A stretch of 34,413 nt of DNA from Thermoleophilaceae bacterium (lineage in GTDB: Bacteria; Actinomycetota; Thermoleophilia; Solirubrobacterales; Thermoleophilaceae), in contig JAUJNT010000001.1 of assembly GCA_030448005.1 (NCBI GenBank), forward strand, positions 567,430 through 601,842. The letters run 5' to 3'. This document shows, piece by piece, positions 15,577 through 22,660 of the stretch (positions are counted from its first letter, which is position 1; each line of letters starts with the position of its first letter). Position numbers and translations under genes: made by a program. The notes under the pieces were generated by a model. That model saw only the letters and a list, made by a program, of their open reading frames with translations. It had not been told where the DNA came from and searched no databases.

Positions 15577-17862
15577 ATGAGCGCCACCGACCACACCGAG
15601 TACCTCGAGCTGCCGATCACCGGCATGACGTGCGCCTCGTGCGCGAACCGGATCGAGCGCAAGCTCAACAAGCTCGATGGCGTCGCGGCGAGCGTCAACT
15701 ACGCCACCGAGAAGGCGACCGTCGACTACGACCCCGCCGCGGTCGCGCCGGACGATCTGCTTGGCGCGGTCAAGGCCGCGGGTTATCAGGCCGTTCTCCC
15801 TACCTCCGAGGGCGAGGTGCCCGGCGAGGACGAGCAGCCGGAGGCCGACGAAACCGCGCCGCTGCGCCAGCGCCTGGTCTTCTCCGCCGCTCTCTCGCTG
15901 CCCGTCCTGCTGCTGTCGATGGTCCCGGCGCTGCAGTTCGACAACTGGCAGTGGCTTGCCCTGAACCTTGCTACGCCGGTTGTTCTCTGGGGCGCGTGGC
16001 CGTTTCACCGCGCGGCGTGGGCGAACCTCAGACACGGCGCGGCGACGATGGACACGCTGATCAGCCTCGGTGTGCTGGCCGCGTGGGTGTGGTCTCTGTA
16101 CGCGCTCTTTCTCGGCGACGCAGGGATGCAAGGGATGCGGATGGAGTTCGACCTCACGCCCGCGCGTGGCGAGGGCGCAGGGCACATCTATCTCGAGGTC
16201 GCGGCCGTTCTGACGACGTTCCTGCTCGCCGGTCGCTACTTCGAGGCGCGTGCCAAGCGTCGTGCGGGCGCGGCACTGAAGGCGCTGCTGGAGCTCGGCG
16301 CCAAGGACGTCGCGGTGCTCGACCCAAGCGGCGTTGAGCGCCGCCTGCCGATCGAGCAACTCCAGGTCGGCGCCCGCTTCGTCGTGCGCCCTGGCGAGAA
16401 GATCGCGACCGACGGTGTCGTCGAGGAGGGCTCCTCGGCCCTCGACATGAGCATGCTGACCGGCGAGTCGATGCCCGTAGAGGTCTCCCCCGGCTCGGAG
16501 GTCGCGGGCGCCACGATCAACGCCGGCGGGCGACTCGTCGTGTGCGCAACCAAGGTCGGGGCGGACACCGCCCTCGCGCAAATCGCCAAGCTCGTCACTG
16601 AGGCCCAGTCCGGGAAGGCGCCGGTCCAGCGCCTGGCCGACCGCGTCTCGGGCGTCTTCGTGCCCGTGGTCATCGCGTTGTCACTGGCCACGCTGGCCTT
16701 CTGGCTCGCCAGCGGCGAGGGCGCGACCTTTGCGTTCACGGCGGCGGTAGCGGTGCTCATCATCGCGTGCCCGTGCGCGCTCGGGCTCGCGACGCCAACC
16801 GCGCTGATGGTCGGAACAGGGCGTGGTTCGCAGCTGGGTCTCCTGATCAAGGGGCCGGAGATCCTGGAATCGACCCGACGCGTGGACACCGTCGTGCTCG
16901 ACAAGACCGGGACGATTACGACCGGCAAGATGAGCCTCGTTGACATCACCGTCGCGGACGGCGTGGGGCGTGCCGATGCCCTCCGGCTCGTCGGAGCGCT
17001 CGAGCACGCCTCTGAGCACCCGATCGCGCAAGCGATCGGCAAGGCCGCTGAAGCTGAGCACGGCACGCAGGCGCCCGTCGAGCGCTTCGTCAACCGCGAC
17101 GGCCTCGGCGTCGAAGGCGTCGTGGACGGGCACGCGCTCGTCGTCGGCCGCCCCGCACTGCTCGCCGATCAGGGGATGCAGCTGACGCCTGAGCTCGAAG
17201 GCGCCCGGCGCGCAGCAGAGGCGCGCGGACAGACGGCGATCGCCGCCGGTTGGGACGGGCAGCCAAGGGCGATCTGCGTCGTTGCGGACACGGTGAAGCC
17301 GACCTCGGCGGAGGCGGTTGCGTCGCTGAGGCGGCTTGGCTTGCGACCGGTCCTGCTTACCGGCGACAACGAGACCACCGCGAAGGCGGTCGCCGCCGAG
17401 GTCGGCATCGAGGAGGTCGTCGCGGAGGTACTGCCGTCCGAGAAGGCCCACGTCATCGAGCGCCTGCAGACGGAGGGCCGCGTCGTCGCCATGGTCGGCG
17501 ATGGAGTCAACGACGCACCCGCGCTCGCTCAGGCGGACCTCGGCCTCAGCATCGGGACCGGGACCGATGTCGCTATCGAGGCGTCTGATCTCACGCTCGT
17601 CTCCGGCGACCTGCGCGCCGCGGCCGACGCCATCCGGCTCTCGCGGGCGACGCTTCGCAACATCAAGCAAAACCTCGGTTGGGCGTTTGGCTACAACATC
17701 GCCGCGCTGCCGCTGGCGGCGATGGGCCTGCTCAATCCGCTGATCGCCGGCCTGGCGATGGCGTTCTCGAGCGTTTCGGTCGTGACGAACGCGTTGCTTC
17801 TGCGTCGCTTCCGGTCCGAGCGACACCGCCCTGGCGCCTCGCAAACCCCAGCCCTGCGCTAA
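15577..17862 (+). CDS. copA: Cu(I)-exporting P1B-type ATPase
   Basis: The 761-residue pump has one N-terminal HMA domain (Cys19 and Cys22 in GMTCASC), a long linker, eight membrane helices and all P-type signatures: TGES at 295-298, the intramembrane CPC at 398-400, the phosphorylated Asp442 in DKTGT, the nucleotide-binding His481-Pro482 and GDGVNDAP from 641. The last two helices carry GYNIAALPLA and AMAFSSVSVV, whose Tyr-Asn and Met-Ser-Ser are the Cu(I) marks of the P1B-1 class. It exports Cu(I) from the cytoplasm with ATP. Length is normal and no damage is seen. Operator 4 lies 150 bases upstream, past a copZ remnant, and would be its repressor site. Confidence 0.95.
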   Translation: MSATDHTEYLELPITGMTCASCANRIERKLNKLDGVAASVNYATEKATVDYDPAAVAPDDLLGAVKAAGYQAVLPTSEGEVPGEDEQPEADETAPLRQRLVFSAALSLPVLLLSMVPALQFDNWQWLALNLATPVVLWGAWPFHRAAWANLRHGAATMDTLISLGVLAAWVWSLYALFLGDAGMQGMRMEFDLTPARGEGAGHIYLEVAAVLTTFLLAGRYFEARAKRRAGAALKALLELGAKDVAVLDPSGVERRLPIEQLQVGARFVVRPGEKIATDGVVEEGSSALDMSMLTGESMPVEVSPGSEVAGATINAGGRLVVCATKVGADTALAQIAKLVTEAQSGKAPVQRLADRVSGVFVPVVIALSLATLAFWLASGEGATFAFTAAVAVLIIACPCALGLATPTALMVGTGRGSQLGLLIKGPEILESTRRVDTVVLDKTGTITTGKMSLVDITVADGVGRADALRLVGALEHASEHPIAQAIGKAAEAEHGTQAPVERFVNRDGLGVEGVVDGHALVVGRPALLADQGMQLTPELEGARRAAEARGQTAIAAGWDGQPRAICVVADTVKPTSAEAVASLRRLGLRPVLLTGDNETTAKAVAAEVGIEEVVAEVLPSEKAHVIERLQTEGRVVAMVGDGVNDAPALAQADLGLSIGTGTDVAIEASDLTLVSGDLRAAADAIRLSRATLRNIKQNLGWAFGYNIAALPLAAMGLLNPLIAGLAMAFSSVSVVTNALLLRRFRSERHRPGASQTPALR

Positions 17863-17918
17863 GCGCCGAGCAACGGCGCCGCTTCCAGGTCGCCCCGCGG
17901 CTCGACGTGAGGGCGAAC

Positions 17919-17937
17919 CTACTAGGCCGCATAGTAG
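17919..17937. promoter_or_regulatory. BlaI/CopY-type operator 5 (exact consensus)
   Basis: CTACTA-GGCCGCA-TAGTAG, perfect dyad. It lies 19 bases before a 27-codon ORF that leads into the lgt-family gene, and overlaps -10-like CATAGT/ATAGTA elements. Confidence 0.75.
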
Positions 17938-17956
17938 CTCCGCTACGCTGTCGGCT

Positions 17957-18040
17957 ATGCCCACTGCCGTTGCCGACCAGCCCATCGTCGTCAGCTACGA
18001 CGACACGAACGCGCCGGCGGCGGGAGGCATCGAAGGCTGA
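17957..18040 (+). CDS. Possible 27-residue leader peptide before lgt
   Basis: ATG 17957 begins a 27-codon frame whose TGA (18038-18040) shares a base with the lgt ATG. The peptide is soluble and acidic in its middle (VVSYDDTNAP), with no known motif and no good RBS. Its position just after operator 5 and the TGATG junction suggest it is translated and couples translation of lgt. It could equally be an untranslated leader. Confidence 0.4.
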   Translation: MPTAVADQPIVVSYDDTNAPAAGGIEG

Positions 18041-18798
18041 TGCGCCCCGTCCTCTTTGAGCTCGGCCCGCTCGAGGTTCAGAGCTACGGCGCCTTCATCG
18101 CGCTCGGCTTCGTCGCAGCGTGGCTTGTGATGCGCCATGAGCTCGGTCGCCGCGGGGCTCGCGCCGAGGTCGCCGGCTCGCTCGTGGTGGCGGCCGCTCT
18201 CGGTGGGCTCGTGGGCGCGCGGGCGTACTGGTTTGCCGAGCATCTCGACGAGGCCTCGCTGGCGGCCATCTTCTCGCCCGACGGGTTCACCTGGTACGGC
18301 GGGCTGCTCGGCGGCGCAGTGGCGGTGCTGCTGATGGCCAGACGGCTCGGCGTGCGGCTGCCTGACCTGCTCGCCGCGAGCGCGCCGGCGCTGGCGCTCG
18401 GGTACGCGGTCGGGCGGATCGCCTGCCAGCTCGCAGGCGATGGCACCTACGGACAGCCGAGCGACCTGCCGTGGGCGATGTCCTATCCCAACGGCGAGGT
18501 CCCGACCACCGAGCGCGTGCATCCGACTCCCGTGTACGAGACGCTCGGCGGGCTGGCGCTGTTTGCCTTGCTCTGGCGCCTGCGCGACCGTCTCGCACCG
18601 CACCGTCTCTTCGGCCTATATCTGGTCGGCGCCGGCAGCTCGCGCTTTCTCGTCGAGCTCGTGCGCCGCAACGAGGAAGTCGCCGCGGGGCTCACGCAGC
18701 CCCAGCTGTTCGCGCTCGCCTTCGCGGCGCTCGGTGCGCTTTTGCTGGTGGCGCGCCGGTCGCCGGCTGAGTCGCCCGCACCGTCGGCGGCGGCTTGA
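18040..18798 (+). CDS. lgt: Prolipoprotein diacylglyceryl transferase-family protein (divergent Lgt)
   Basis: The 252-residue protein has about seven membrane helices. Lgt marks are present: SYGAFIALGF, GARAYWF, GRIACQLAGDG, HPTPVYE and RFLVELVRR. Lgt adds diacylglycerol to the lipobox Cys of lipoproteins. It differs from the E. coli type: the HGGL motif reads YGGL (Tyr86), and the GNFINGE stretch reads ACQLAGD, features I associate with a divergent Lgt branch. It is likely a second, locally regulated Lgt rather than the housekeeping copy, which is not in this window. Operator 5 precedes it. At least two lipoproteins of the same putative regulon (BNR protein, TlpA) could be substrates; this is inference. 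Confidence 0.88.
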   Translation: MRPVLFELGPLEVQSYGAFIALGFVAAWLVMRHELGRRGARAEVAGSLVVAAALGGLVGARAYWFAEHLDEASLAAIFSPDGFTWYGGLLGGAVAVLLMARRLGVRLPDLLAASAPALALGYAVGRIACQLAGDGTYGQPSDLPWAMSYPNGEVPTTERVHPTPVYETLGGLALFALLWRLRDRLAPHRLFGLYLVGAGSSRFLVELVRRNEEVAAGLTQPQLFALAFAALGALLLVARRSPAESPAPSAAA

Positions 18799-18900
18799 AG
18801 TTCGACGAATGCACCAGGTCTCGGGCGGCCATCCCGTTCTCCGCACTTGCGGTCGAGCGGCGGTCCGTTCGCTTCCCTTCTTCAAGGGTCACGTACCGAT

Positions 18901-18919
18901 CTACTATGCTTGGTCGTAG
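18901..18919. promoter_or_regulatory. BlaI/CopY-type operator 6 (one mismatch), autoregulatory site
   Basis: CTACTA-TGCTTGG-TCGTAG. It contains a rightward -10 TACTAT (18902-18907) with a TTCAAG -35-like box 15 bases upstream. It lies 27 bases before the first gene of the operon that encodes the BlaI-type repressor. Confidence 0.72.
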
Positions 18920-18946
18920 TTCACCTCCCCGGCAGTAAGGAGACCC

Positions 18947-19162
18947 ATGGAAAGCACGCTTCTCGCCCTCGCATTTCTCGCCTGTCCGGTCGGCATGGGG
19001 CTGATGATGTGGTTCATGGCCAAGGGCATGCGCAAGGAGCCCGCGGCCGAGCAGCCGCCAGTTGCGGGCAGCGTCGAGCAGCTGCGCGAAGAGCACCGCC
19101 GGCTCGGCGCCGAGCTCGAGCGCCTCGACGAGCCCGCCGACCCGGTCGCCGGACGCTCGTGA
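18947..19162 (+). CDS. Small Cys/Met-rich membrane protein, first gene of the BlaI operon
   Basis: The 71-residue protein has one membrane helix holding ACPVGMGLMMWFMAKGM, a dense set of Met and one Cys-Pro, then a charged helix (SVEQLREEHRRLGAEL) that may form a coiled coil. RBS AAGGAGA at 18937-18943 sets the ATG at 18947. The stop overlaps the next start (GTGA). I know of no assigned function; Met and Cys inside a membrane helix suit copper contact, which is inference. As the first gene after operator 6 it is made with the repressor and the protease and may be a sensor, adaptor or target. Confidence 0.75.
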   Translation: MESTLLALAFLACPVGMGLMMWFMAKGMRKEPAAEQPPVAGSVEQLREEHRRLGAELERLDEPADPVAGRS

Positions 19163-19377
19163 CGACCGCGCTCCTGATCGTCGCGATCGCCGCCGCGCTC
19201 ACCTGCCCGCTGCACATGCTGTGGGCGATGCGGCGCGGCAAGCGCCCGCTGTGCTGCCCGCCGCGCAGAACCTCGGACGCCGACGCTCTGCGCGAGCGCC
19301 AGCGTGCTTTGGCCGCTCAGATTGCCGAGTCGACTGAGCGCGCGCAGCGACCCTCGCTCGCGCAACCGCAGAGCTAG
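19159..19377 (+). CDS. Second small membrane protein with CPLHM motif
   Basis: From GTG 19159 this 72-residue protein has one membrane helix ending in LTCPLHMLWAM, then a basic Cys-Cys stretch (KRPLCCPP) and a charged tail. Cys-Pro-x-His-Met next to a membrane is a plausible soft-metal ligand set. It overlaps the previous gene by four bases and is followed 11 bases later by the repressor gene. Family unknown to me. The pairing of two tiny Cys/Met membrane proteins suggests a joint role. Confidence 0.7.
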   Translation: MTTALLIVAIAAALTCPLHMLWAMRRGKRPLCCPPRRTSDADALRERQRALAAQIAESTERAQRPSLAQPQS

Positions 19378-19388
19378 TCTTGAGCGTC

Positions 19389-19781
19389 ATGGCCGCCGAT
19401 CCCTCCAACGTTCCGCCCGGGCTTTATGAGCTCGAGTCAGAGGTGATGGAGTTGATTTGGGAGGTCGGCGAATGCAACGTGCGAGCCATCCTCGAAGAGC
19501 TCAACAAGCGCTCGGACAAGGAGCGCAAGTACACGACCGTCATGACGACGATGGTGCGCCTCGACAAGAAGGGCCTGCTGGAGCGGCGCCGCGAGGGCAA
19601 GACGGACATCTACAAGCCGACGACGAGCCGAGACGAGTACCTGGAGGCCCGGGCGGCCGCGGAGGTCGGCGCGCTCGTCGAGAACTACGGCGAGGCAGCG
19701 CTCATGCACTTCGCCCGTCAGATGGACCGGCTCGATCCCAAGCGCCGCGAGCAGCTGCGGCGACTCGCCCGCGATGACTAA
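19389..19781 (+). CDS. BlaI/MecI/CopY-family transcriptional repressor
   Basis: The 130-residue protein is a standard BlaI-type repressor: winged-helix DNA-binding domain at about residues 8-80 (LESEVMELIWEVGECNVRAI, then KYTTVMTTMVRLDKKGLLER) and a C-terminal helical dimer domain (about 85-125). Relatives bind TACTA/TAGTA-type palindromes as dimers; in BlaI and MecI the link between domains is cut by induction, while CopY releases DNA on metal binding. A C-terminal CxC metal motif as in CopY is absent, so the M56 protease encoded next is the likelier inducer. ATG 19389 is preferred over TTG 19380. The stop overlaps the protease ATG. The operator palindromes across 4-21 kb fit this protein as their binder. 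Confidence 0.93.
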   Translation: MAADPSNVPPGLYELESEVMELIWEVGECNVRAILEELNKRSDKERKYTTVMTTMVRLDKKGLLERRREGKTDIYKPTTSRDEYLEARAAAEVGALVENYGEAALMHFARQMDRLDPKRREQLRRLARDD

Positions 19782-20712
19782 GGCAGCGGGCGTCTTCTGG
19801 CTGTACGCGCTGCTGGCGCTACTCGGCGCGGGCGTGACCGCGCTCGCGCTCGTCGCTGGCGCCACGAACGTGCGTTTGGGCGTGCCGAGCGCCGGCGCAC
19901 TGATCGCCGCGTGTCAGACTTTCGCGCTGCCCGAGCTCACGCTTACTTCGGCGTTGGCACTGGCGCTCGGCAGCGGCGCGTTCGCCGTGCTGCTGCTCGC
20001 CGGGCGCTCGGTTGTTCGCCAGCTCAGCGCCTCACGCCGCTTTGTCGCCTCACTGGCTGTGGTCGGCCCGGCACCGTTCGGACCGCCGCACACCTTCCTC
20101 TTTGCCGACGACGCGCCGAACGCCTTCTGCGCGGGCCTCCTCCGTCCACGCATCTTCGTCTCGACAGGAACGCTCGCGGCGCTCGGCGAGGGGCAGCTGC
20201 ACGCCGTGCTCGCACACGAGCAGCATCACGCACGCGCGCGTGACCCCCTGCGCCTGCTGCTGGCTCGCGCAGCCGGTGACGCGCTGTTCTTCCTCCCGGG
20301 TATGCGGGCGCTCGCCGAGCGCTACGCAGCGCTGGCCGAGGTCGCCGCTGACGGCGCGGCGGTGGAGGCAAGCGGCGGCGACCGCCGCTCGCTGGCCGCT
20401 GCACTGCTCGCGTTCGACAGCGCCGCCATCCCCGCAGTCGTCGGCATAGCCCCCGAGCGCGTCGACACCTTGCTCGGCGACCGGCCCGCGTGGCAGTTCC
20501 CGCTCGCGCTCATCGGGGCCGCCCTCGTGACGCTGACCGCCGTCGGTGTTGTCGCCCTCCGCGTCGCCGAGGCCTCCGCGCACAACGCGCTCAACCTGCC
20601 GCTGTTTCTCGCCGGCGCCTGCATGTTCGCGATGGCGGTCGTGCCGCTTCTCGTTGGGGCCGCCGCGCTCGTCGGCTCTGGCCGGCTCGCGCGGCTCGCC
20701 GGCAGGCGCTGA
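19774..20712 (+). CDS. M56-family membrane metalloprotease (BlaR1-like, no sensor domain)
   Basis: The 312-residue protein has about four to five membrane helices and a zinc protease site, His148-Glu149-x-x-His152 in LAHEQHHARARDP, with a likely third ligand in LAEVAADGAAV. This is the BlaR1/MecR1 protease module that cleaves BlaI-type repressors. It lacks the extracellular penicillin-binding sensor, so the signal is not expected to be a beta-lactam; the C-terminal part is just further membrane helices. It overlaps the repressor gene by eight bases. The small membrane proteins made with it could supply the missing sensing part. Confidence 0.9.
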   Translation: MTKAAGVFWLYALLALLGAGVTALALVAGATNVRLGVPSAGALIAACQTFALPELTLTSALALALGSGAFAVLLLAGRSVVRQLSASRRFVASLAVVGPAPFGPPHTFLFADDAPNAFCAGLLRPRIFVSTGTLAALGEGQLHAVLAHEQHHARARDPLRLLLARAAGDALFFLPGMRALAERYAALAEVAADGAAVEASGGDRRSLAAALLAFDSAAIPAVVGIAPERVDTLLGDRPAWQFPLALIGAALVTLTAVGVVALRVAEASAHNALNLPLFLAGACMFAMAVVPLLVGAAALVGSGRLARLAGRR

Positions 20713-20739
20713 CGCGACCCGCTCGAACGCACCTGCCAG

Positions 20740-20758
20740 CTACTATGGTACGTAGTAG
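20740..20758. promoter_or_regulatory. BlaI/CopY-type operator 7 (exact consensus)
   Basis: CTACTA-TGGTACG-TAGTAG, perfect dyad. It covers a rightward -10 TACTAT (20741-20746) and lies 42 bases before the SHOCT gene start. Confidence 0.75.
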
Positions 20759-20800
20759 TCCGAACGAGCCATTTCGCCGCCGAGCCCAGGAGGTCTTGTG

Positions 20801-21046
20801 ATGATGGACATGATGGGCGGCATGGGCGTGATGATGCTCATCGGGTTGCTGCTGCTCTCCATCCTGATCGGCGTAGCCGTCTATCTCGGGGTTCGCGCCA
20901 CGCAGACACATGGCTCGGGAGAACCGACGGCACGCGAAACGCTGCAGCAGCACCTCGCGCGTGGCGAAATCACCTCCGAGGAGTACTACGAACGCGAGTC
21001 GGCACTGCGCGACAGCGAGGGCGCTCTCACGCGGCGCCGTCGCTGA
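20801..21046 (+). CDS. Met-rich SHOCT-domain small membrane protein
   Basis: The 81-residue protein starts with a run of Met (MMDMMGGMGVMM), followed by one membrane helix and a C-terminal SHOCT motif (LQQHLARGEITSEEYYERESAL). AGGAGG at 20788-20793 favours ATG 20801, although GTG 20798 is also in frame. SHOCT tails occur on many small membrane proteins and their role is not well known. The Met cluster at the membrane could bind copper. Its own operator 7 makes it a separate unit of the regulon. Confidence 0.8.
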   Translation: MMDMMGGMGVMMLIGLLLLSILIGVAVYLGVRATQTHGSGEPTARETLQQHLARGEITSEEYYERESALRDSEGALTRRRR

Positions 21047-21052
21047 GACAGC

Positions 21053-21244
21053 TTAGGACGCTCGAGGCGCGTAGGCTGGCAGCTGGTTCTGCGGATTGCT
21101 CTCGTCGACGTTCCCGACGCCGGCTGCGGAGGCGCCAAAGTTCCCGCTGCTGGTCGGCGTCGGGTCGTTGCTGCGTGATGGGAATAAACCGACCGCCCGC
21201 GGTGATGTCGCCGTTGAATCAGACCGCTCCGAAACTAGCCCCAT
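21053..21244 (-). CDS. Possible small ORF cut off from its promoter by the IS element
   Basis: Minus-strand frame of 63 codons from ATG 21244 to TAA 21053, Ser/Asn/Pro-rich, ending in a PQNQLPAY-like tail. Its ATG lies inside the target-site duplication of the IS element, so anything upstream was displaced to 22661 and beyond. No family recognised; may not be a gene. Confidence 0.22.
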   Translation of the reverse strand: MGLVSERSDSTATSPRAVGLFPSRSNDPTPTSSGNFGASAAGVGNVDESNPQNQLPAYAPRAS

Positions 21245-21247
21245 AGC
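21240..21247. repeat. Target-site duplication, left copy
   Basis: CCCATAGC directly before the left inverted repeat of the IS element. The same eight bases follow the right end at 22653-22660. Eight to nine bases is the usual duplication length for IS256-family elements. Confidence 0.8.
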
Positions 21248-21276
21248 AGTCAAGTCCCTGGACGTGGTGTAAGAAG
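21248..21276. repeat. Left terminal inverted repeat of the IS
   Basis: Pairs with 22652-22624 read in reverse complement; 21 of 29 positions match, with the blocks GTCA, GTCCC and CGTGGTGTA identical. Confidence 0.8.
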
Positions 21277-21312
21277 AAACGCACCCCCCTCGTCGGTGGG
21301 AATGGTGGCTGC

Positions 21313-22539
21313 TCAGGCCGTGGTGAGCTCGAGGGCCTCCTGTTGGTCTGTTCGATGGGACCGCTGCTCGAGCAGCGGTCCCATCGATTGGTGGCTCATG
21401 TAGCAGCGCCCGAGGAGCCACTCGTCGTTTGCCTCGATCGCGAAGCATGCTCGTCGAGGCGGATCAGCGCGCGGTCATCGGGGAAGATCCCGACGACGTC
21501 GGTGCGCCGGCCGATCTCGCGGTTGAAGCGCTCCAAGGGGTTTGTCGAGCGCAGCTTGCGCCAGTGCTCGCTGGGAAGGCGTAGAAGGCGAGGATGTCCT
21601 CCTCTGCCTCTTCGAGCAGCGCTGCCACCTTTGGTAGCGCCCGCTCGAGCTGGGAGACCGCCTCGCCCAGGCGCCCGCGCGCCTCCTCGCCGGCCTCGGC
21701 GCCGAAGATCGGGCGGATCAGCGCGCCGAGCAGCCCGTGCTGGTCCTTGCGCGCATGACCGAGGCAATCCCTGAGGAAGTGAACCGTGCAGCGCTGCCAG
21801 GCACAGCCAAGCACCTGTGCAAGCGCCGCCTTCAGTCCCGGGTGGGCGTCGGAGATCGCCAGCTGAACACCCGTCAGGCCACGCTTGACGAGGCTCCTGA
21901 GGAACTCGCGCCAGAACGCCTCGGTCTCCGCCTCGCCGACATCGAGGCCGATGATCTCCCGCCGGCCGCTCTCGTGCACGGCGTGGGCGACAACGACGCA
22001 CTTGCGCTGCACACGGCCGCCGTCGCGGACCTTCTCGACCTTCGCGTCGAGGAACAGGTAGGGGTAGCGGCCCTCCAGCGGGCGCTCCCTGAACGCCTCG
22101 ACCTGCTCGTCAAGCAGCGCGCAGACACGCGAAACCTCGGACCTCGAGATCCTCAGCCCAAGCGATTCGACCAGCTGGTCACCCGCCGCGTCGAGACCCC
22201 GCAGACATAGGCCTGCTGCACGACCGACACAAGCGCCTGCTCAGAGCGCTTGCGCGGCTTCAGGAAGCCCGGGAAGTAGCTGCCCTGGCGCAGCTTCGGG
22301 ATCTGCAACTCGATCTCGCCAGCGCGCGTGTCCCACCGCCGCGCCCGATAGCCGTTGCGGTGAGTCGCGCGGTCATCGGGCCGGCGCTCCCCGAGCTCAG
22401 CGCCGACCAGCTCCGAGACCTCCGCCTCCATCAACTCGCGCACAAGCAGCCTAAGCGACTCGCGCAGCACATCTGCGTGCTCATCAAGCAGCACTTGCCT
22501 GACGACCTCCTCGACCGCCATCCTTTCCTGACCGGCCAC
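21313..22539 (-). pseudogene. IS256-family transposase, frameshifted at three or more places
   Basis: Read across frames, the protein covers a full IS256-type transposase of about 400 residues. The N-terminal part (from ATG 22539) ends early near 22165-22180, where a missing base breaks VDQLVESLG. The middle part carries the catalytic Asp residues in [13 protein letters not shown] and AISDAHPGL. Near 21565-21580 another base is lost in FYAFPSEHW; the next frame gives the third acidic residue in [24 protein letters not shown]. Around 21435-21460 the frame changes again into [20 protein letters not shown] and ends at TGA 21313. All DDE residues survive, so the decay is by indels, not by loss of parts. 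Confidence 0.85.
21352..21387. repeat. 36-bp perfect palindrome
   Basis: A gapless palindrome with 18-bp arms centred on CTCGAG (21367-21372). Both strands encode SMGPLLEQRSHR across it. It lies in the 3' end of the transposase gene, about 105 bases inside the left IS end. Confidence 0.9.
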
Positions 22540-22623
22540 TGTGGTGCCTCCTTTGCTGTCGAACCTTGAGAAGTCCGACGAGCATGAGCGCCGCGGTGGC
22601 CGGAACTACGTTCCGTCCGCCGC

Positions 22624-22652
22624 CCTCCTACACCACGCTATGGGACGTGACC
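22624..22652. repeat. Right terminal inverted repeat of the IS
   Basis: Reverse complement partner of the left end at 21248-21276. Confidence 0.8.
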
Positions 22653-22660
22653 CCCATAGC
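22653..22660. repeat. Target-site duplication, right copy
   Basis: CCCATAGC directly after the right inverted repeat, identical to 21240-21247. Confidence 0.8.

Larger units (their letters stand above)
21248..22652 (-). mobile_element. IS256-family insertion sequence, complete ends, broken transposase
   Basis: The element is 1,405 bp. Its ends (21248-21276 and 22624-22652) are 29-bp imperfect inverted repeats with 21 matches, sharing GTCA-n-GTCCC and CGTGGTGTA. An 8-bp direct repeat CCCATAGC flanks it, which shows insertion by transposition at this place. The only gene is an IS256-type DDE transposase on the minus strand that is broken by several indels, so the copy cannot move by itself. 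Confidence 0.88.

Noticed and set aside
15412-16581. 389-codon minus-strand frame over copA
   Set aside because: Antisense shadow of copA; composition of a mirror frame.
16681-17985. 434-codon minus-strand frame over the 3' half of copA
   Set aside because: Antisense shadow; crosses operator 5 and has no RBS or motif.
19389-20712. Beta-lactam resistance switch (BlaI-BlaR1)
   Set aside because: No penicillin-binding sensor domain and no beta-lactamase gene in the window; neighbours are copper and redox genes.
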